DNA of 64,000 bases from Micropruina glycogenica (GTDB lineage Bacteria > Actinomycetota > Actinomycetes > Propionibacteriales > Propionibacteriaceae), in assembly GCF_900289045.1 (NCBI RefSeq), contig NZ_LT985188.1:3286001-3350000 (forward strand), written 5' to 3'. A model generated the notes under the pieces. That model had not been told where the DNA came from, did no database searches, and worked only from the letters and a program-made list of their open reading frames with translations. The translations under genes were made by a program, and so were the position numbers. This document shows, in pieces, positions 55,850 to 63,844 of this stretch; the first letter of the stretch is position 1; every line of letters begins with the position of its first letter.

Positions 55850-56198
55850 CGTGGCGGACGACCTGCGGTCTTGGTACGACGAGTCCGAGCGGGAGTTCGG
55901 AGCCGGACGAATCCGCTCCGGCGAGTCGGGCCTGCCGGCCGGCGAGAACGTTGCCCTGATCGACCAGTTGGGTGGTGAGCCCGGTTACGGCAACTGGGCC
56001 GCCTTCCGACCGCCGGCTGCCCTGGCGCTCGACGAGTCCCATCCGGTCAGTCCCACGCTGCGGCTCGCCGACGGGCGCCCGTTCACCTTCATCGCAGCCA
56101 CGGCCGGCTACCCATGGGTCGCGCACGGGCCCGACGCGATCCTGATGTTCTTCGAGCCCGAGACCCGCACGTCTGTCTTCACGTTCGACTGGTCGTGA
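55710..56198 (+). CDS. Hypothetical protein, probable second half of a frameshifted gene
   Basis: The 162-codon frame is convincing from WISFELNDDSLMRFLGPRRY onward and ends with FTFIAATAGYPWVAHGPDAI and a beta-rich terminus FFEPETRTSVFTFDWS; its first 20 codons look like noise. It therefore appears to be the downstream part of the gene beginning at 55244. ATG 55803 would be an independent start, but with no ribosome site. The family is unknown. Confidence 0.55.
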   Translation: MSACWAKPRPTTTTSGRGTNWISFELNDDSLMRFLGPRRYFGVQNPDVADDLRSWYDESEREFGAGRIRSGESGLPAGENVALIDQLGGEPGYGNWAAFRPPAALALDESHPVSPTLRLADGRPFTFIAATAGYPWVAHGPDAILMFFEPETRTSVFTFDWS

Positions 56199-56241
56199 GC
56201 GCCGGCTCCGTCGGCATCGGTCAGCGTGAGACGCTGAACCC

Positions 56242-57051
56242 ATGCGCGTCGCCCTGGCCCAGTTCACCGCCACCACCGAGCCCGCGCTGAACCTCGAGGT
56301 GGTGCTCGATCAGCTGGCCAAGGCTGCTGCGGCGGGTGCGCAACTGGTCGTCTTTCCCGAGGCGATGAGCTGCTCGTTCGCCCGACCGCGAGCCGAGGCC
56401 GCAGAAGCCCTGGACGGCCCGTGGGCGGCCGCCGTCCGAGAAGCCGCAGCAGAGTTGGGCGTCACGGCGGTGGTGGGGGTGTTCACGCCCGGGTCGTCCG
56501 GGCGGGTGCGCAACACGCTGCTGGTCACCGGGCCGGGCGTCGAGACCCACTTCGACAAGCTGCACCTGTTCGACGCGTACGGGTACGCAGAATCCGACCA
56601 GATTGAACCGGGCGACCAGCTGGTGCTGGTCGAAGTGAACGGAGTGCAGGTAGGTCTGGCCACCTGCTACGACATTCGCTTCGCCGAACAGTTCAAGGCA
56701 CTGGCGAGGCAGGGTGCGCAGGTGATCGTGGTGCCGTCGTCGTGGGCGCCGGGGGAGCGCAAGGTCGACCAATGGCGGTTGCTGGCCACTGCCAGGGCGC
56801 TCGATTGCACCAGCATCGTGGTGGCGGTCGACCAGGCCGAGCCGCTGTCGGACGACTCCGCGCAGGGTGCCCGCAAACCCACCGGAGTCGGCCACTCGAT
56901 CGTCGCGGGGCCGTTGGGCGAAGTGCTGCTCGAACTGGGCCCCGGCCCCGAGTTGGCTTTGATCGACCTCGACCTCGATTCGGTCGCGCAGGCACGCAAA
57001 GCGCTACCGGTGTTGGGCAACTCGCGGTTCAGCAGTTCCCTGGACCGCTGA
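56242..57051 (+). CDS. Carbon-nitrogen hydrolase (nitrilase superfamily, omega-amidase-like)
   Basis: The 269-residue enzyme has the nitrilase catalytic triad: Glu in LVVFPEAMSCSF near residue 41, Lys in HFDKLHLFDAYGY near 113 and Cys in GLATCYDIRFAEQFK near 145. It resembles the Nit2/YafV group of amidases that hydrolyse alpha-keto acid amides or deaminated glutathione. ATG 56242 has weak ribosome-site support. It stands alone; a dispersed-repeat copy overlaps its stop. Confidence 0.9.
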   Translation: MRVALAQFTATTEPALNLEVVLDQLAKAAAAGAQLVVFPEAMSCSFARPRAEAAEALDGPWAAAVREAAAELGVTAVVGVFTPGSSGRVRNTLLVTGPGVETHFDKLHLFDAYGYAESDQIEPGDQLVLVEVNGVQVGLATCYDIRFAEQFKALARQGAQVIVVPSSWAPGERKVDQWRLLATARALDCTSIVVAVDQAEPLSDDSAQGARKPTGVGHSIVAGPLGEVLLELGPGPELALIDLDLDSVAQARKALPVLGNSRFSSSLDR

Positions 57052-57125
57052 TCGACGCGCGGGTCGTTGGTTGAGCTTGGCGAAACCCCTGGCCGCAAAG
57101 GTCTCGACCAGCTCGACCAGCCAAA
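57046..57125. repeat. About 80-bp dispersed repeat, copy 2
   Basis: The sequence matches 48617-48700: cgctgatcgacgcg, ggttgagcttggcgaaaccc and ggtctcgaccagctcgacca in the same order. It starts inside the stop region of the nitrilase gene. Confidence 0.75.
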
Positions 57126-57175
57126 TCAGCCTCCGCAGTGACCGGGGGAGCGAGACGTTGTGGCGGTTGCGCAGA

Positions 57176-57355
57176 GATCCCGGCGTTCGCCGGGATGGCG
57201 TGGTGAGGTTCATCATTCCGACGCGCGCCGACGATGTTTGGGGTGTTCGCTGGTCGAGTTGGTCGAGACCATGTCTTCGCCATCCCTGCGAAGCCGGCAT
57301 CTCTCTGGTGCGGTGCGCGGGCGGTGAGATCCCGGATCAACTCCGGGAGGACGGT
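57176..57355. repeat. Dispersed palindromes upstream of the SRP RNA
   Basis: 57176-57200 carries atcccggcgttcgccgggat, a copy of the first palindrome family. 57326-57355 carries gagatcccggatcaactccg and on, a copy of 8601-8630. Between them is a degenerate gctggtcgagttggtcgaga. No gene is seen in 57052-57398. Confidence 0.7.
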
Positions 57356-57398
57356 GAAGACCGTTGCGGTGAGCCGGCCCTCCGACGTCCCCTACACT

Positions 57399-57497
57399 GG
57401 GGGCCAAGGTCCCCGCGCGGCGGTATCTCGCCCAACTCCCCCAGGGTCGAAAGACAGCAAGGGTAAGTGAGCTCTTCCGGGTGCGCGGGGGCCCCTT
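57399..57497 (+). ncRNA. ffs: Signal recognition particle RNA, small bacterial type
   Basis: The ends pair (GGGGCC with GGCCCC, then CCCCGCGC at 57411-57418 with GCGCGGGG at 57483-57490). The apical domain has the Ffh-binding signature CCAGGGTCGAAAGACAGCAA and GGGTAAGTGAGCTC around a GAAA tetraloop. A location just before dnaX is usual in actinobacteria. The RNA pairs with Ffh to target membrane proteins. Ends are approximate. Confidence 0.9.
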
Positions 57498-57549
57498 CGC
57501 GTCCGGCCCCGGAATGGTCGTCCGGTCGTAAACTGTCGAGCCCAGCACG

Positions 57550-57555
57550 TATGGT
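57550..57555 (+). promoter_or_regulatory. -10 box of a probable leaderless dnaX transcript
   Basis: TATGGT fits the actinobacterial TANNNT -10 consensus and lies six bases upstream of the GTG at 57562, where no ribosome-binding site exists. Transcription would then begin at the start codon. Confidence 0.5.
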
Positions 57556-57561
57556 TCACCC

Positions 57562-59772
57562 GTGGACGACGAGCGCGACGACGACCTGATCGACGAGTCC
57601 GCCCTCTTCGACGAGCCTGAGCCGTTCGAGCAGGACGGCCCCGATCTGTTCGGCATGCTCGACGAGCCGGACGTCGCGCCCGCTGAGCCAGCCGTTGCGT
57701 TCGACACTGAAGAACTTCCCTCCGACGCGGTCGTCGAGGCGCTCGAAGCCGCCCGCGAACCAGCCCCCGATCCGGCCGCCATGCAGCGCCCCGAAGCCCC
57801 GCTGGCGCTCTATCGCCGCTACCGTCCCGACACCTTCGCCGACGTGATCGGCCAAGAGCACGTCACCGAGCCGCTGCAGCGGGCGCTGGCCAACAACCGG
57901 GTCAACCACGCCTACCTGTTCTCGGGGCCGCGCGGCTGCGGCAAGACCACCTCGGCCCGCATTCTGGCCCGCGCCCTGAACTGCGCCAGGGGCCCGGCGC
58001 CGGTGCCGTGCGGGCAGTGCCAATCGTGCCGCGACCTGGCTCGTGGTGGCCCCGGTTCGATCGACGTGATCGAGATCGACGCCGCCAGCCACGGCGGTGT
58101 CGACGACGCCCGCGACCTGCGCGAGCGGGCCTTCTTCGCCCCGGTCAGCAGCCGCTACAAGATCTACATCGTCGACGAGGCGCACATGGTCACCACGGCG
58201 GGCTTCAACGCCTTGCTCAAGGTGGTCGAAGAGCCGCCGCCGCACGTCAAGTTCATCTTCGCGACCACCGAGCCCGAAAAGGTCATCGGCACGATTCGCT
58301 CGCGCACCCATCACTACCCGTTCCGGCTGGTGCCGCCCAAGACCCTGTCGGCGTATCTGGCCACGCTGTGCGAGGCCGAGGGGGTCGCCGTCGACGCCGC
58401 CGCGTTGCCGCTGGTGGTGCGGGCCGGCGCCGGCTCGGTGCGTGACTCGTTGTCGGTGCTCGACCAGTTGCTCGGTGGTGCCGACGAGCAGGGCGTCACG
58501 TATCACCAGGCCGCCGCGCTGCTCGGCTACACCCCCGACGTGCTGCTCGACGAGATCGTCGACGCGTTCGCCGCGGGTGACGCGCACGGCGTGTTCGCCT
58601 GCATCGACAAGGTGATCGAGGTTGGGCAAGACCCGCGCCGCTTCGCCGAAGACCTGTTGCGCCGGTTGCGCGACCTGATCATCGTGGCGGCCGTGCCAGA
58701 CGCCCTGACCACGGGCCTGGTCGACGTGGCCGCCGACCAGGCCGAACGGCTGCGCGGCCAGGCCACCACGCTGGGCCCCGGCGAACTCACCCGGGCCGCC
58801 GAGGTGCTCGCCGTCGGGCTCACCGAAATGCGCGGCACCACGGCGCCTCGGCTGCACCTCGAACTGATGTGCGCCCGGGTGCTGCTGCCGGCCGCTGACA
58901 CCCACGAGCGCGGCGTGCACGCGCGGCTCGACCGGCTCGAGCGGCGGCTGCAGATGACCGCCCCCGAAGCCCAGGGCGACGCAGAACCGCAGCCCAGCCC
59001 GGCCGCCGAAGCCCCGACTCGTCGTCCGGTGGCCGAGCCCGCGCCCTCAGCGGCCACGCGACCGCAGGCCCGGCCGGTGGCGAACCCACCGCAGCCGGCG
59101 TCGCAGCAGCAACCCGCAGAACGGCCAGAACCTCGGCCCGCCGTGGCCGAACCGGCTGCCGCTGAGCCGGTGGCGCAGATGCCCCAACCCGAACCGTCGG
59201 CGCCCGAGCCGTCGGTGCCCGAGCCGGCAGAGCCACTGTCGGCGCCGGCCACGGGCGACCAGCTCAGCACCGTCGACTTCCGCCGGCTGTGGCCAGACAT
59301 TCTCACCGAGGTGAAGAACCGACGCCGGTTCACCTGGATTCTGCTCAGCCAGAACGCCCACGTGATCGACGTGGTCGACGGTGTGCTCAGCCTCGGCATG
59401 TCCAACCAGGGGGCCCGTGACAGCTTCGGCCGTGGCGGCAGCGAAGACGTGCTGCGCGAGGCGATTCTGCAGGTGATGGCCACCAGCGTGAAGGTTCAGG
59501 TGGTCATCGACGCGGGCCAGCCGGCCTCCGACACGCCAGTGCCGGCCCGGGCGGCCACGCCCAGGCAGGCCGCCCCGGCCCAGTCGAACGCAGCGGCCGA
59601 GGCCGCCGCCCAGGCGCGGCAGAACATTCGTCCGACCAGCACCCAGGTCGAACCCCCACCCGTCGAAGAAGAGCCCAGCCGCGACGACGAGTCGGTCGAA
59701 GAAGAGTCGGCCAACCACGATGAGCTGCTGGCCAAGCACCTGGGTGCCGAGTTGATCGCAGAAGAAGACTGA
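57562..59772 (+). CDS. dnaX: DNA polymerase III subunits gamma/tau
   Basis: DnaX is the clamp-loader ATPase. The 736-residue protein has an acidic 73-residue N-terminal extension before the usual start (YRRYRPDTFADVIGQEHVTE), Walker A GPRGCGKTTSARIL near 121-135, a four-Cys zinc module CGQCQSC and neighbours, Walker B with DEAHMVTTAGFNALLK, and SRTHHYPF as the arginine-finger region. After domain III comes a long Ala/Pro-rich linker and a tau-like C-terminal domain. I used GTG 57562; ATG 57781 is the alternative that removes the extension. It is followed by ybaB and recR. Confidence 0.93.
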   Translation: MDDERDDDLIDESALFDEPEPFEQDGPDLFGMLDEPDVAPAEPAVAFDTEELPSDAVVEALEAAREPAPDPAAMQRPEAPLALYRRYRPDTFADVIGQEHVTEPLQRALANNRVNHAYLFSGPRGCGKTTSARILARALNCARGPAPVPCGQCQSCRDLARGGPGSIDVIEIDAASHGGVDDARDLRERAFFAPVSSRYKIYIVDEAHMVTTAGFNALLKVVEEPPPHVKFIFATTEPEKVIGTIRSRTHHYPFRLVPPKTLSAYLATLCEAEGVAVDAAALPLVVRAGAGSVRDSLSVLDQLLGGADEQGVTYHQAAALLGYTPDVLLDEIVDAFAAGDAHGVFACIDKVIEVGQDPRRFAEDLLRRLRDLIIVAAVPDALTTGLVDVAADQAERLRGQATTLGPGELTRAAEVLAVGLTEMRGTTAPRLHLELMCARVLLPAADTHERGVHARLDRLERRLQMTAPEAQGDAEPQPSPAAEAPTRRPVAEPAPSAATRPQARPVANPPQPASQQQPAERPEPRPAVAEPAAAEPVAQMPQPEPSAPEPSVPEPAEPLSAPATGDQLSTVDFRRLWPDILTEVKNRRRFTWILLSQNAHVIDVVDGVLSLGMSNQGARDSFGRGGSEDVLREAILQVMATSVKVQVVIDAGQPASDTPVPARAATPRQAAPAQSNAAAEAAAQARQNIRPTSTQVEPPPVEEEPSRDDESVEEESANHDELLAKHLGAELIAEED

Positions 59773-59813
59773 GAGCACCACTAGGCTGAAGTGCCTGATC
59801 GATTGGAGACGTG

Positions 59814-60137
59814 ATGTTCGGCGAACAGGGTTTCGACATGAATGCGCTGCTGGCGCAGGCCCAGGCCATGCAGTCGCAGATCGCCCGAGCCCAAGAAGAA
59901 CTGGCCGCCAAGCAGGTGCTCGGATCGGCCGGCGGTGACCTGGTGCAGGTCACCGTCAACGGGGCCGGCGAGCTGTTGAAGGTCGACATCAAGCCCGAGG
60001 CGTGGGACGAAGACGATCCGTCCACCCTGGGCGACCTCATCGTTGCCGCCGTGCGCGATGCGAACAAGAAGGTCGCGATTCTGACCGAGACCTCCATGCC
60101 GCAGCTGCCGGACCTCGGCGGACTGACCGGCCAGTAA
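59814..60137 (+). CDS. ybaB: YbaB/EbfC family nucleoid-associated protein
   Basis: The 107-residue protein (MFGEQGFDMNALLAQAQAMQ, then VLGSAGGDLVQVTVNGAGEL) is a dimeric DNA-binding protein that helps organise the nucleoid and is nearly always found between dnaX and recR. ATG 59814 has GGAG five bases upstream; a GTG one codon earlier is less likely. Confidence 0.93.
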   Translation: MFGEQGFDMNALLAQAQAMQSQIARAQEELAAKQVLGSAGGDLVQVTVNGAGELLKVDIKPEAWDEDDPSTLGDLIVAAVRDANKKVAILTETSMPQLPDLGGLTGQ

Positions 60138-60149
60138 GGCACGACAGAG

Positions 60150-60767
60150 GTGTTCGAAGGCCCGATTCAAGACCTGATCGACGAGCTGGCCCGGCTGCCC
60201 GGCATCGGGCCGAAGGGTGCCCAGCGCATCGCGTTTCACATTCTCACCGCCGACAAAACCGACGTCGAACGGCTGGCCGACTCGCTGCGGCACGTGGCTG
60301 AGAACGTGCGGTTCTGCGAACGCTGCTTCAACATCTCAGAGGCCGACACCTGCCGCATCTGCCGTGATCCCCGCCGCGACCAGACCGCCATCTGCGTGGT
60401 GGAGGAGTCGAAAGACGTCATGGCCATCGAGCGCACCAACGAGTTTCGCGGCCTGTACCACGTGCTCGGCGGCGCGATCTCGCCGATCGACAACGTGGGG
60501 CCGGGCGACCTGCACATTCGCGAGCTGGTCATTCGGCTGGGCGACGGCACGGTCACCGAGGTGATTCTGGCCACCGACCCCAACCTCGAAGGCGAAGCCA
60601 CCGCCACGTACTTGTCGCGGCTGATCGTGCCCATGGGGGTCACGGTGTCGAGGCTGGCGTCCGGGCTGCCGGTGGGCGGCGACCTCGAGTACGCCGACGA
60701 GGTGACGCTGGGTCGGGCGTTCCAGGGCCGGCGCCGACTCGGCGACCCGGCCACAGCTCGTGGCTGA
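60150..60767 (+). CDS. recR: Recombination mediator RecR
   Basis: RecR works with RecF and RecO to load RecA at gaps. The 205-residue protein has the helix-hairpin-helix [20 protein letters not shown], a four-Cys zinc finger ([18 protein letters not shown]), a TOPRIM segment [14 protein letters not shown] and a C-terminal Walker-like region near [15 protein letters not shown] 60150 is 12 bases after ybaB. Its stop overlaps the HAD gene start by eight bases. Confidence 0.95.
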   Translation: MFEGPIQDLIDELARLPGIGPKGAQRIAFHILTADKTDVERLADSLRHVAENVRFCERCFNISEADTCRICRDPRRDQTAICVVEESKDVMAIERTNEFRGLYHVLGGAISPIDNVGPGDLHIRELVIRLGDGTVTEVILATDPNLEGEATATYLSRLIVPMGVTVSRLASGLPVGGDLEYADEVTLGRAFQGRRRLGDPATARG

Positions 60768-61623
60768 CCAGCCCGCTTTCACGGGGCGTCCGCCGGCCAC
60801 GATTCGGCTGGTCAGCTCAGACATGGACAACACCATGCTCACCCACGGCTACACGATTTCGCCGCGGGTGCGTGAGGCGATGCGCGCCTGCCGTGACGCG
60901 GGCATCACCATCGCCCCCAACACCGGACGACAGCACCTGCGGTTGGCTGCGTTGCTGGCCGAGCAGGGTGGTCCGATCGGTCCGGCGGTCACCAACAACG
61001 GCGCGGTCGGGGTCGATCTGACCACGAACGAGATCCTGTTCGAAGAACTGATCGACGTCGAGGCCCAGCAGCAACTCGGCGAGCGGCTGAGCGCGGAGTT
61101 GCCCGACGCCCGGTTCTGGGCGCTGCGCAGTGGTGGTCACGATTCGGCGCTGCAACTCGGCTATCGCGGGCTGATGAGTGAGTCCGAGATTCTGTTCGGC
61201 GGGCCGCTCGGTGACGAGGGAACGCTTGCCGAGGTGCTCGCCGTGCCTGCGATCAAGCTGATCATTCGGCACCCCGAGTTGCCGCCCCACCCCTTGCTGC
61301 ACGTCATTCAGGGCTTGGGACTCGACGGCTTCCACGCCACCACGTCAGGGGCGCCGTTCGTCGAGGTGCAGGGTGCAGGGGTCACCAAGGCGTCCGGCAT
61401 CGCCCGGCTCGCCGCAGTGCTCGGGTTCGAGTCGCACGAGGTGCTGGGCATCGGCGACGAACTCAACGACATCGAAATGATTCGCTGGGCGGGCTACGGC
61501 GTCGCGATGGGTAACGCGCTGCCCGAGGTGCGGCGGGCGGCCCACGCGGTGACCGCCCACCACGAACACGACGGCCTGGCGTTGGTGCTCGAGGCGCTCG
61601 TGACCGAAGTCACAGCCTCCTGA
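60760..61623 (+). CDS. HAD-superfamily hydrolase, Cof-like
   Basis: The 287-residue phosphatase has motif [10 protein letters not shown] near residue 19 (nucleophile Asp), a Cof-type C2 cap, motif III Lys in [12 protein letters not shown] and motif [14 protein letters not shown]. Cof-like HADs dephosphorylate sugar phosphates, flavin or cofactor intermediates. It begins inside the end of recR and is co-transcribed with it. The substrate is unknown. Confidence 0.9.
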   Translation: MADQPAFTGRPPATIRLVSSDMDNTMLTHGYTISPRVREAMRACRDAGITIAPNTGRQHLRLAALLAEQGGPIGPAVTNNGAVGVDLTTNEILFEELIDVEAQQQLGERLSAELPDARFWALRSGGHDSALQLGYRGLMSESEILFGGPLGDEGTLAEVLAVPAIKLIIRHPELPPHPLLHVIQGLGLDGFHATTSGAPFVEVQGAGVTKASGIARLAAVLGFESHEVLGIGDELNDIEMIRWAGYGVAMGNALPEVRRAAHAVTAHHEHDGLALVLEALVTEVTAS

Positions 61624-61626
61624 CAG

Positions 61627-61654
61627 TTGATCGCCGCGGATCGGCGCGCACTAT
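61627..61654 (+). promoter_or_regulatory. Candidate promoter of the SHOCT gene
   Basis: TTGATC (61627-61632) and CACTAT (61649-61654) are spaced by 16 bases, giving a sigma-70-like promoter about 30 bases upstream of the SHOCT gene start. Confidence 0.45.
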
Positions 61655-61688
61655 GGAAGCACGTCTTCGAGGCATTAAGGAGTTATTG

Positions 61689-62084
61689 ATGGGTCCCAGG
61701 GGTGGTGGCGGAGGCTTCGGCTTTCTGCACATGATCGGCGGTCTGATCGGCATGGCGTTGTTCTTCGCCGTGCTGCTGGGCTTGGCCGCGCTGGTTTACA
61801 AGATCGCGGTCAAGAAGGGTTGGGTGAAGCGGCACCACCGCGGCCCGCACGGGCACCGGCCCGAGCCGGGCGGCCCCCCGCAGCACCACCCCGGCGACGC
61901 GCTGCGCATTCTCGACGAGCGGCTGGCCCGCGGCGAGATCGAGATCGACGACTACAAGGCCCGACGCGACGCCCTGACCGGCAACAGCTTCCCGCCCTTC
62001 CACCAGCCGCCGCACCCCGAGCCCCCGCACCCCGCGGACGGCCCGAAGCCTGCCGGCCCGGCCGAGGACGGTGCGGCGCAGTGA
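61689..62084 (+). CDS. SHOCT-domain membrane protein
   Basis: The 131-residue protein has one membrane helix (about 12-36) after a Gly-rich start, a basic cytoplasmic stretch with His/Pro repeats, and a SHOCT domain GDALRILDERLARGEIEIDD near 76-103, a short oligomerisation motif. I chose ATG 61689, six bases after AAGGAG; a further ATG at 61653 lacks a ribosome site. Function is unknown. A strong terminator follows. Confidence 0.85.
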   Translation: MGPRGGGGGFGFLHMIGGLIGMALFFAVLLGLAALVYKIAVKKGWVKRHHRGPHGHRPEPGGPPQHHPGDALRILDERLARGEIEIDDYKARRDALTGNSFPPFHQPPHPEPPHPADGPKPAGPAEDGAAQ

Positions 62085-62138
62085 GGCTTCCAGAGCTCCG
62101 CTGAGCGGTCGGACTGAGGAGCCGTGCAGAACCTGAAG

Positions 62139-62170
62139 GATCGTGGCCCGACTACGGGCCACGATCTTTC
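62139..62170 (+). terminator. Rho-independent terminator
   Basis: GATCGTGGCCCG (62139-62150) and CGGGCCACGATC (62155-62166) form a perfect 12-bp stem with an ACTA loop followed by TTTCTCCTTTC. It ends the SHOCT transcript. The remaining 62171-62395 shows no gene. Confidence 0.9.
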
Positions 62171-62395
62171 TCCTTTCGCCGAGATGCATCCGGTTCGTGC
62201 TCGGCACGGGACCGGTTCCGAACCACCGCAACCAAGGCGGGTCTTGACCGTTGCCGGCATCTGTCACTCGTGCCATGAAGACGAAACTGGTGCCGCGATA
62301 TAGCACGGCAGTAGTCACCGAATCCGGCACTGAACACTGATGCCGGCATCGCGTGCCGCTGAGACCCTGCCGATGGGGTTGACCACAGGCCTTGG

Positions 62396-62452
62396 CCTCG
62401 ACCAGGGGTCTCGAGCTCGACCAGCGGGTCCTGACTAGCTCGACCAGCGAGG
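62396..62452. repeat. Dispersed CTCGACCAGCG repeats
   Basis: Three copies of ctcgaccag(c/g)g in 57 bases, with ggtctcgagctcgaccagcg in the middle, belong to the second repeat family. They border the 3' end of the DUF1801 gene. Confidence 0.6.
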
Positions 62453-62454
62453 TC

Positions 62455-62802
62455 TCAGCTCGCTCGGCGCTCGACCACTGCGTGGGCGATGCGGCTGATC
62501 AGTTGCTCGGGCAGCGGCTCGGCATGCACCAGCGCCACGCTGTCTTTGCTGCGCCGTAGCGGCTTCACCTCGGCCTCGAGGTCGTTGTCGAAAACCGGCA
62601 CCGGGTACAGCCCGATGTGCTTCTTCCAGCCGGCGAAGTGCAATCCGTAGCGGCCGTCGACCATGATCGCGGCGATGCCGTAGCGCATCTTCTGCTCGCC
62701 CTGGGGCATGGCCGCCAGCAACAGCTCGCGCACCCGCAGCAGCCTCTCGCGCACGGGCGCTTCGAAACCGGCGATGTAGTCGTCCACCGTTTGATCGGCC
62801 AT
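62455..62802 (-). CDS. DUF1801 (YdhG/YjbR-like) protein
   Basis: The 115-residue protein matches DUF1801: VDDYIAGFEAPVRERLLRVR, MPQGEQKMRYGIAAIM, and HFAGWKKHIGLYPVPVF. These small cytoplasmic proteins are related to the iron-carrying frataxin-like fold and are uncharacterised. ATG 62802 has a strong AAGGAGG. It is a single gene between repeat sequence and the divergent M50-like gene. Confidence 0.88.
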   Translation of the reverse strand: MADQTVDDYIAGFEAPVRERLLRVRELLLAAMPQGEQKMRYGIAAIMVDGRYGLHFAGWKKHIGLYPVPVFDNDLEAEVKPLRRSKDSVALVHAEPLPEQLISRIAHAVVERRAS

Positions 62803-62902
62803 CGCCGAACCTCCTTCGACCCCGCGATCGTCTCACGAGTCGCGCGCGCAACCCGCCGCCGCCCGTCCGATTCGCCGACGACCTGCGTGCTACGTTCACC
62901 GC

Positions 62903-63739
62903 ATGGCGAACCCGCACCCCAGGGACCTGCCGGCCGAACCGTCTGTGCCACAGTCATGGACCTACGCCTGGATCGTGGTGAACACCCTTGTCGCAATGGT
63001 GCTGGGCACCGGCATCACGGTGCTGCTGCACGAACTCGCCCACTGGGTGACGGGTGCCGCTCTGGGTTCGCAGGCCACCCTGTTCGCCTTCGGCGTCACC
63101 TATCACCCGCCGCTCACCGGTACCGCCGCCGCCGGCGCAGCGGCCGCCGGCCCCGTGGCAAGCCTGGTGATCGGCTCGGTGATGCAGGTGCTGCAGCCCT
63201 TTCGCTTTCGGGGCGACTTCGCCCACCTGTTGTGGATCTGGGTGGCCGTCACGTCGCTGATGCAGGCTGCTGTGTACCTGGCGATCACGCCCTATGGCGG
63301 TGACGTCGCCACGATCGTGCGCGAACTGAGCCTGCCCGCCTGGTCGGCCTGGGTCGCGGTCGCCGTCGGCGTGGCGGCTATGCTCGGCGTCGCGCACCAG
63401 TGGGCGATTCACTCGGTGCGGCTGTGCGGGCGTGACCTCACCCGGCTGCGGTGCTTCAGTGGGTACCCGTGGCTGATCGGCGCGGCGATTCTGGTCGGTC
63501 TCGCCGCAGTCACCACCGATCTGTCGGGCATGCCGTTCACCGATCGCGAACGCGCCGTGGTGCTGGTGGCAGCCGTGGCACAGACGGTGTTCGCCCCCCT
63601 GTCGTTGCTGATCGTCCGGTGGGTCAACGAACTCGAGGAGCCGCTGCTGGTGAAGCCCGTGCCCTGGGTCGGGCTTGTCGCCTGCGTCGGTCTCATCGGC
63701 TTCAACCTGGCGATCGGTGGCGGGCTCGTTCTCGGCTGA
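62903..63739 (+). CDS. Membrane protein with HExxH motif, M50-like metalloprotease candidate
   Basis: The 278-residue protein has six or so membrane helices. In the first region, VLLHELAHWVTGAALG near 42-57 carries HELAH, the zinc-protease signature of intramembrane site-2-type enzymes; a PVASLVIGS segment follows. The second metal ligand (usually an Asp in a later helix) may be in ITPYGGDVATIV near 130. Whether it is an active protease or an inactive relative is unclear. Confidence 0.75.
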   Translation: MANPHPRDLPAEPSVPQSWTYAWIVVNTLVAMVLGTGITVLLHELAHWVTGAALGSQATLFAFGVTYHPPLTGTAAAGAAAAGPVASLVIGSVMQVLQPFRFRGDFAHLLWIWVAVTSLMQAAVYLAITPYGGDVATIVRELSLPAWSAWVAVAVGVAAMLGVAHQWAIHSVRLCGRDLTRLRCFSGYPWLIGAAILVGLAAVTTDLSGMPFTDRERAVVLVAAVAQTVFAPLSLLIVRWVNELEEPLLVKPVPWVGLVACVGLIGFNLAIGGGLVLG

Positions 63740-63752
63740 TCGGCACCGTCGT

Positions 63753-63839
63753 CGGATTCTGAAATCGTTCTGGTTGTTGAACCTCGACCCGGCGTGTCTG
63801 GCCCCTTCGCGTCCACGCGAATGCACTTTTCAGAATCCG
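63753..63839. repeat. 12-bp inverted repeat before the T-box leader
   Basis: CGGATTCTGAAA (63753-63764) and TTTCAGAATCCG (63828-63839) are perfect inverted copies 63 bases apart, lying between the M50-like gene and the T-box. They could bound a small element or be a long-range terminator. The -10 box of the T-box transcript follows directly. Confidence 0.6.
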
Positions 63840-63844
63840 GCGGC

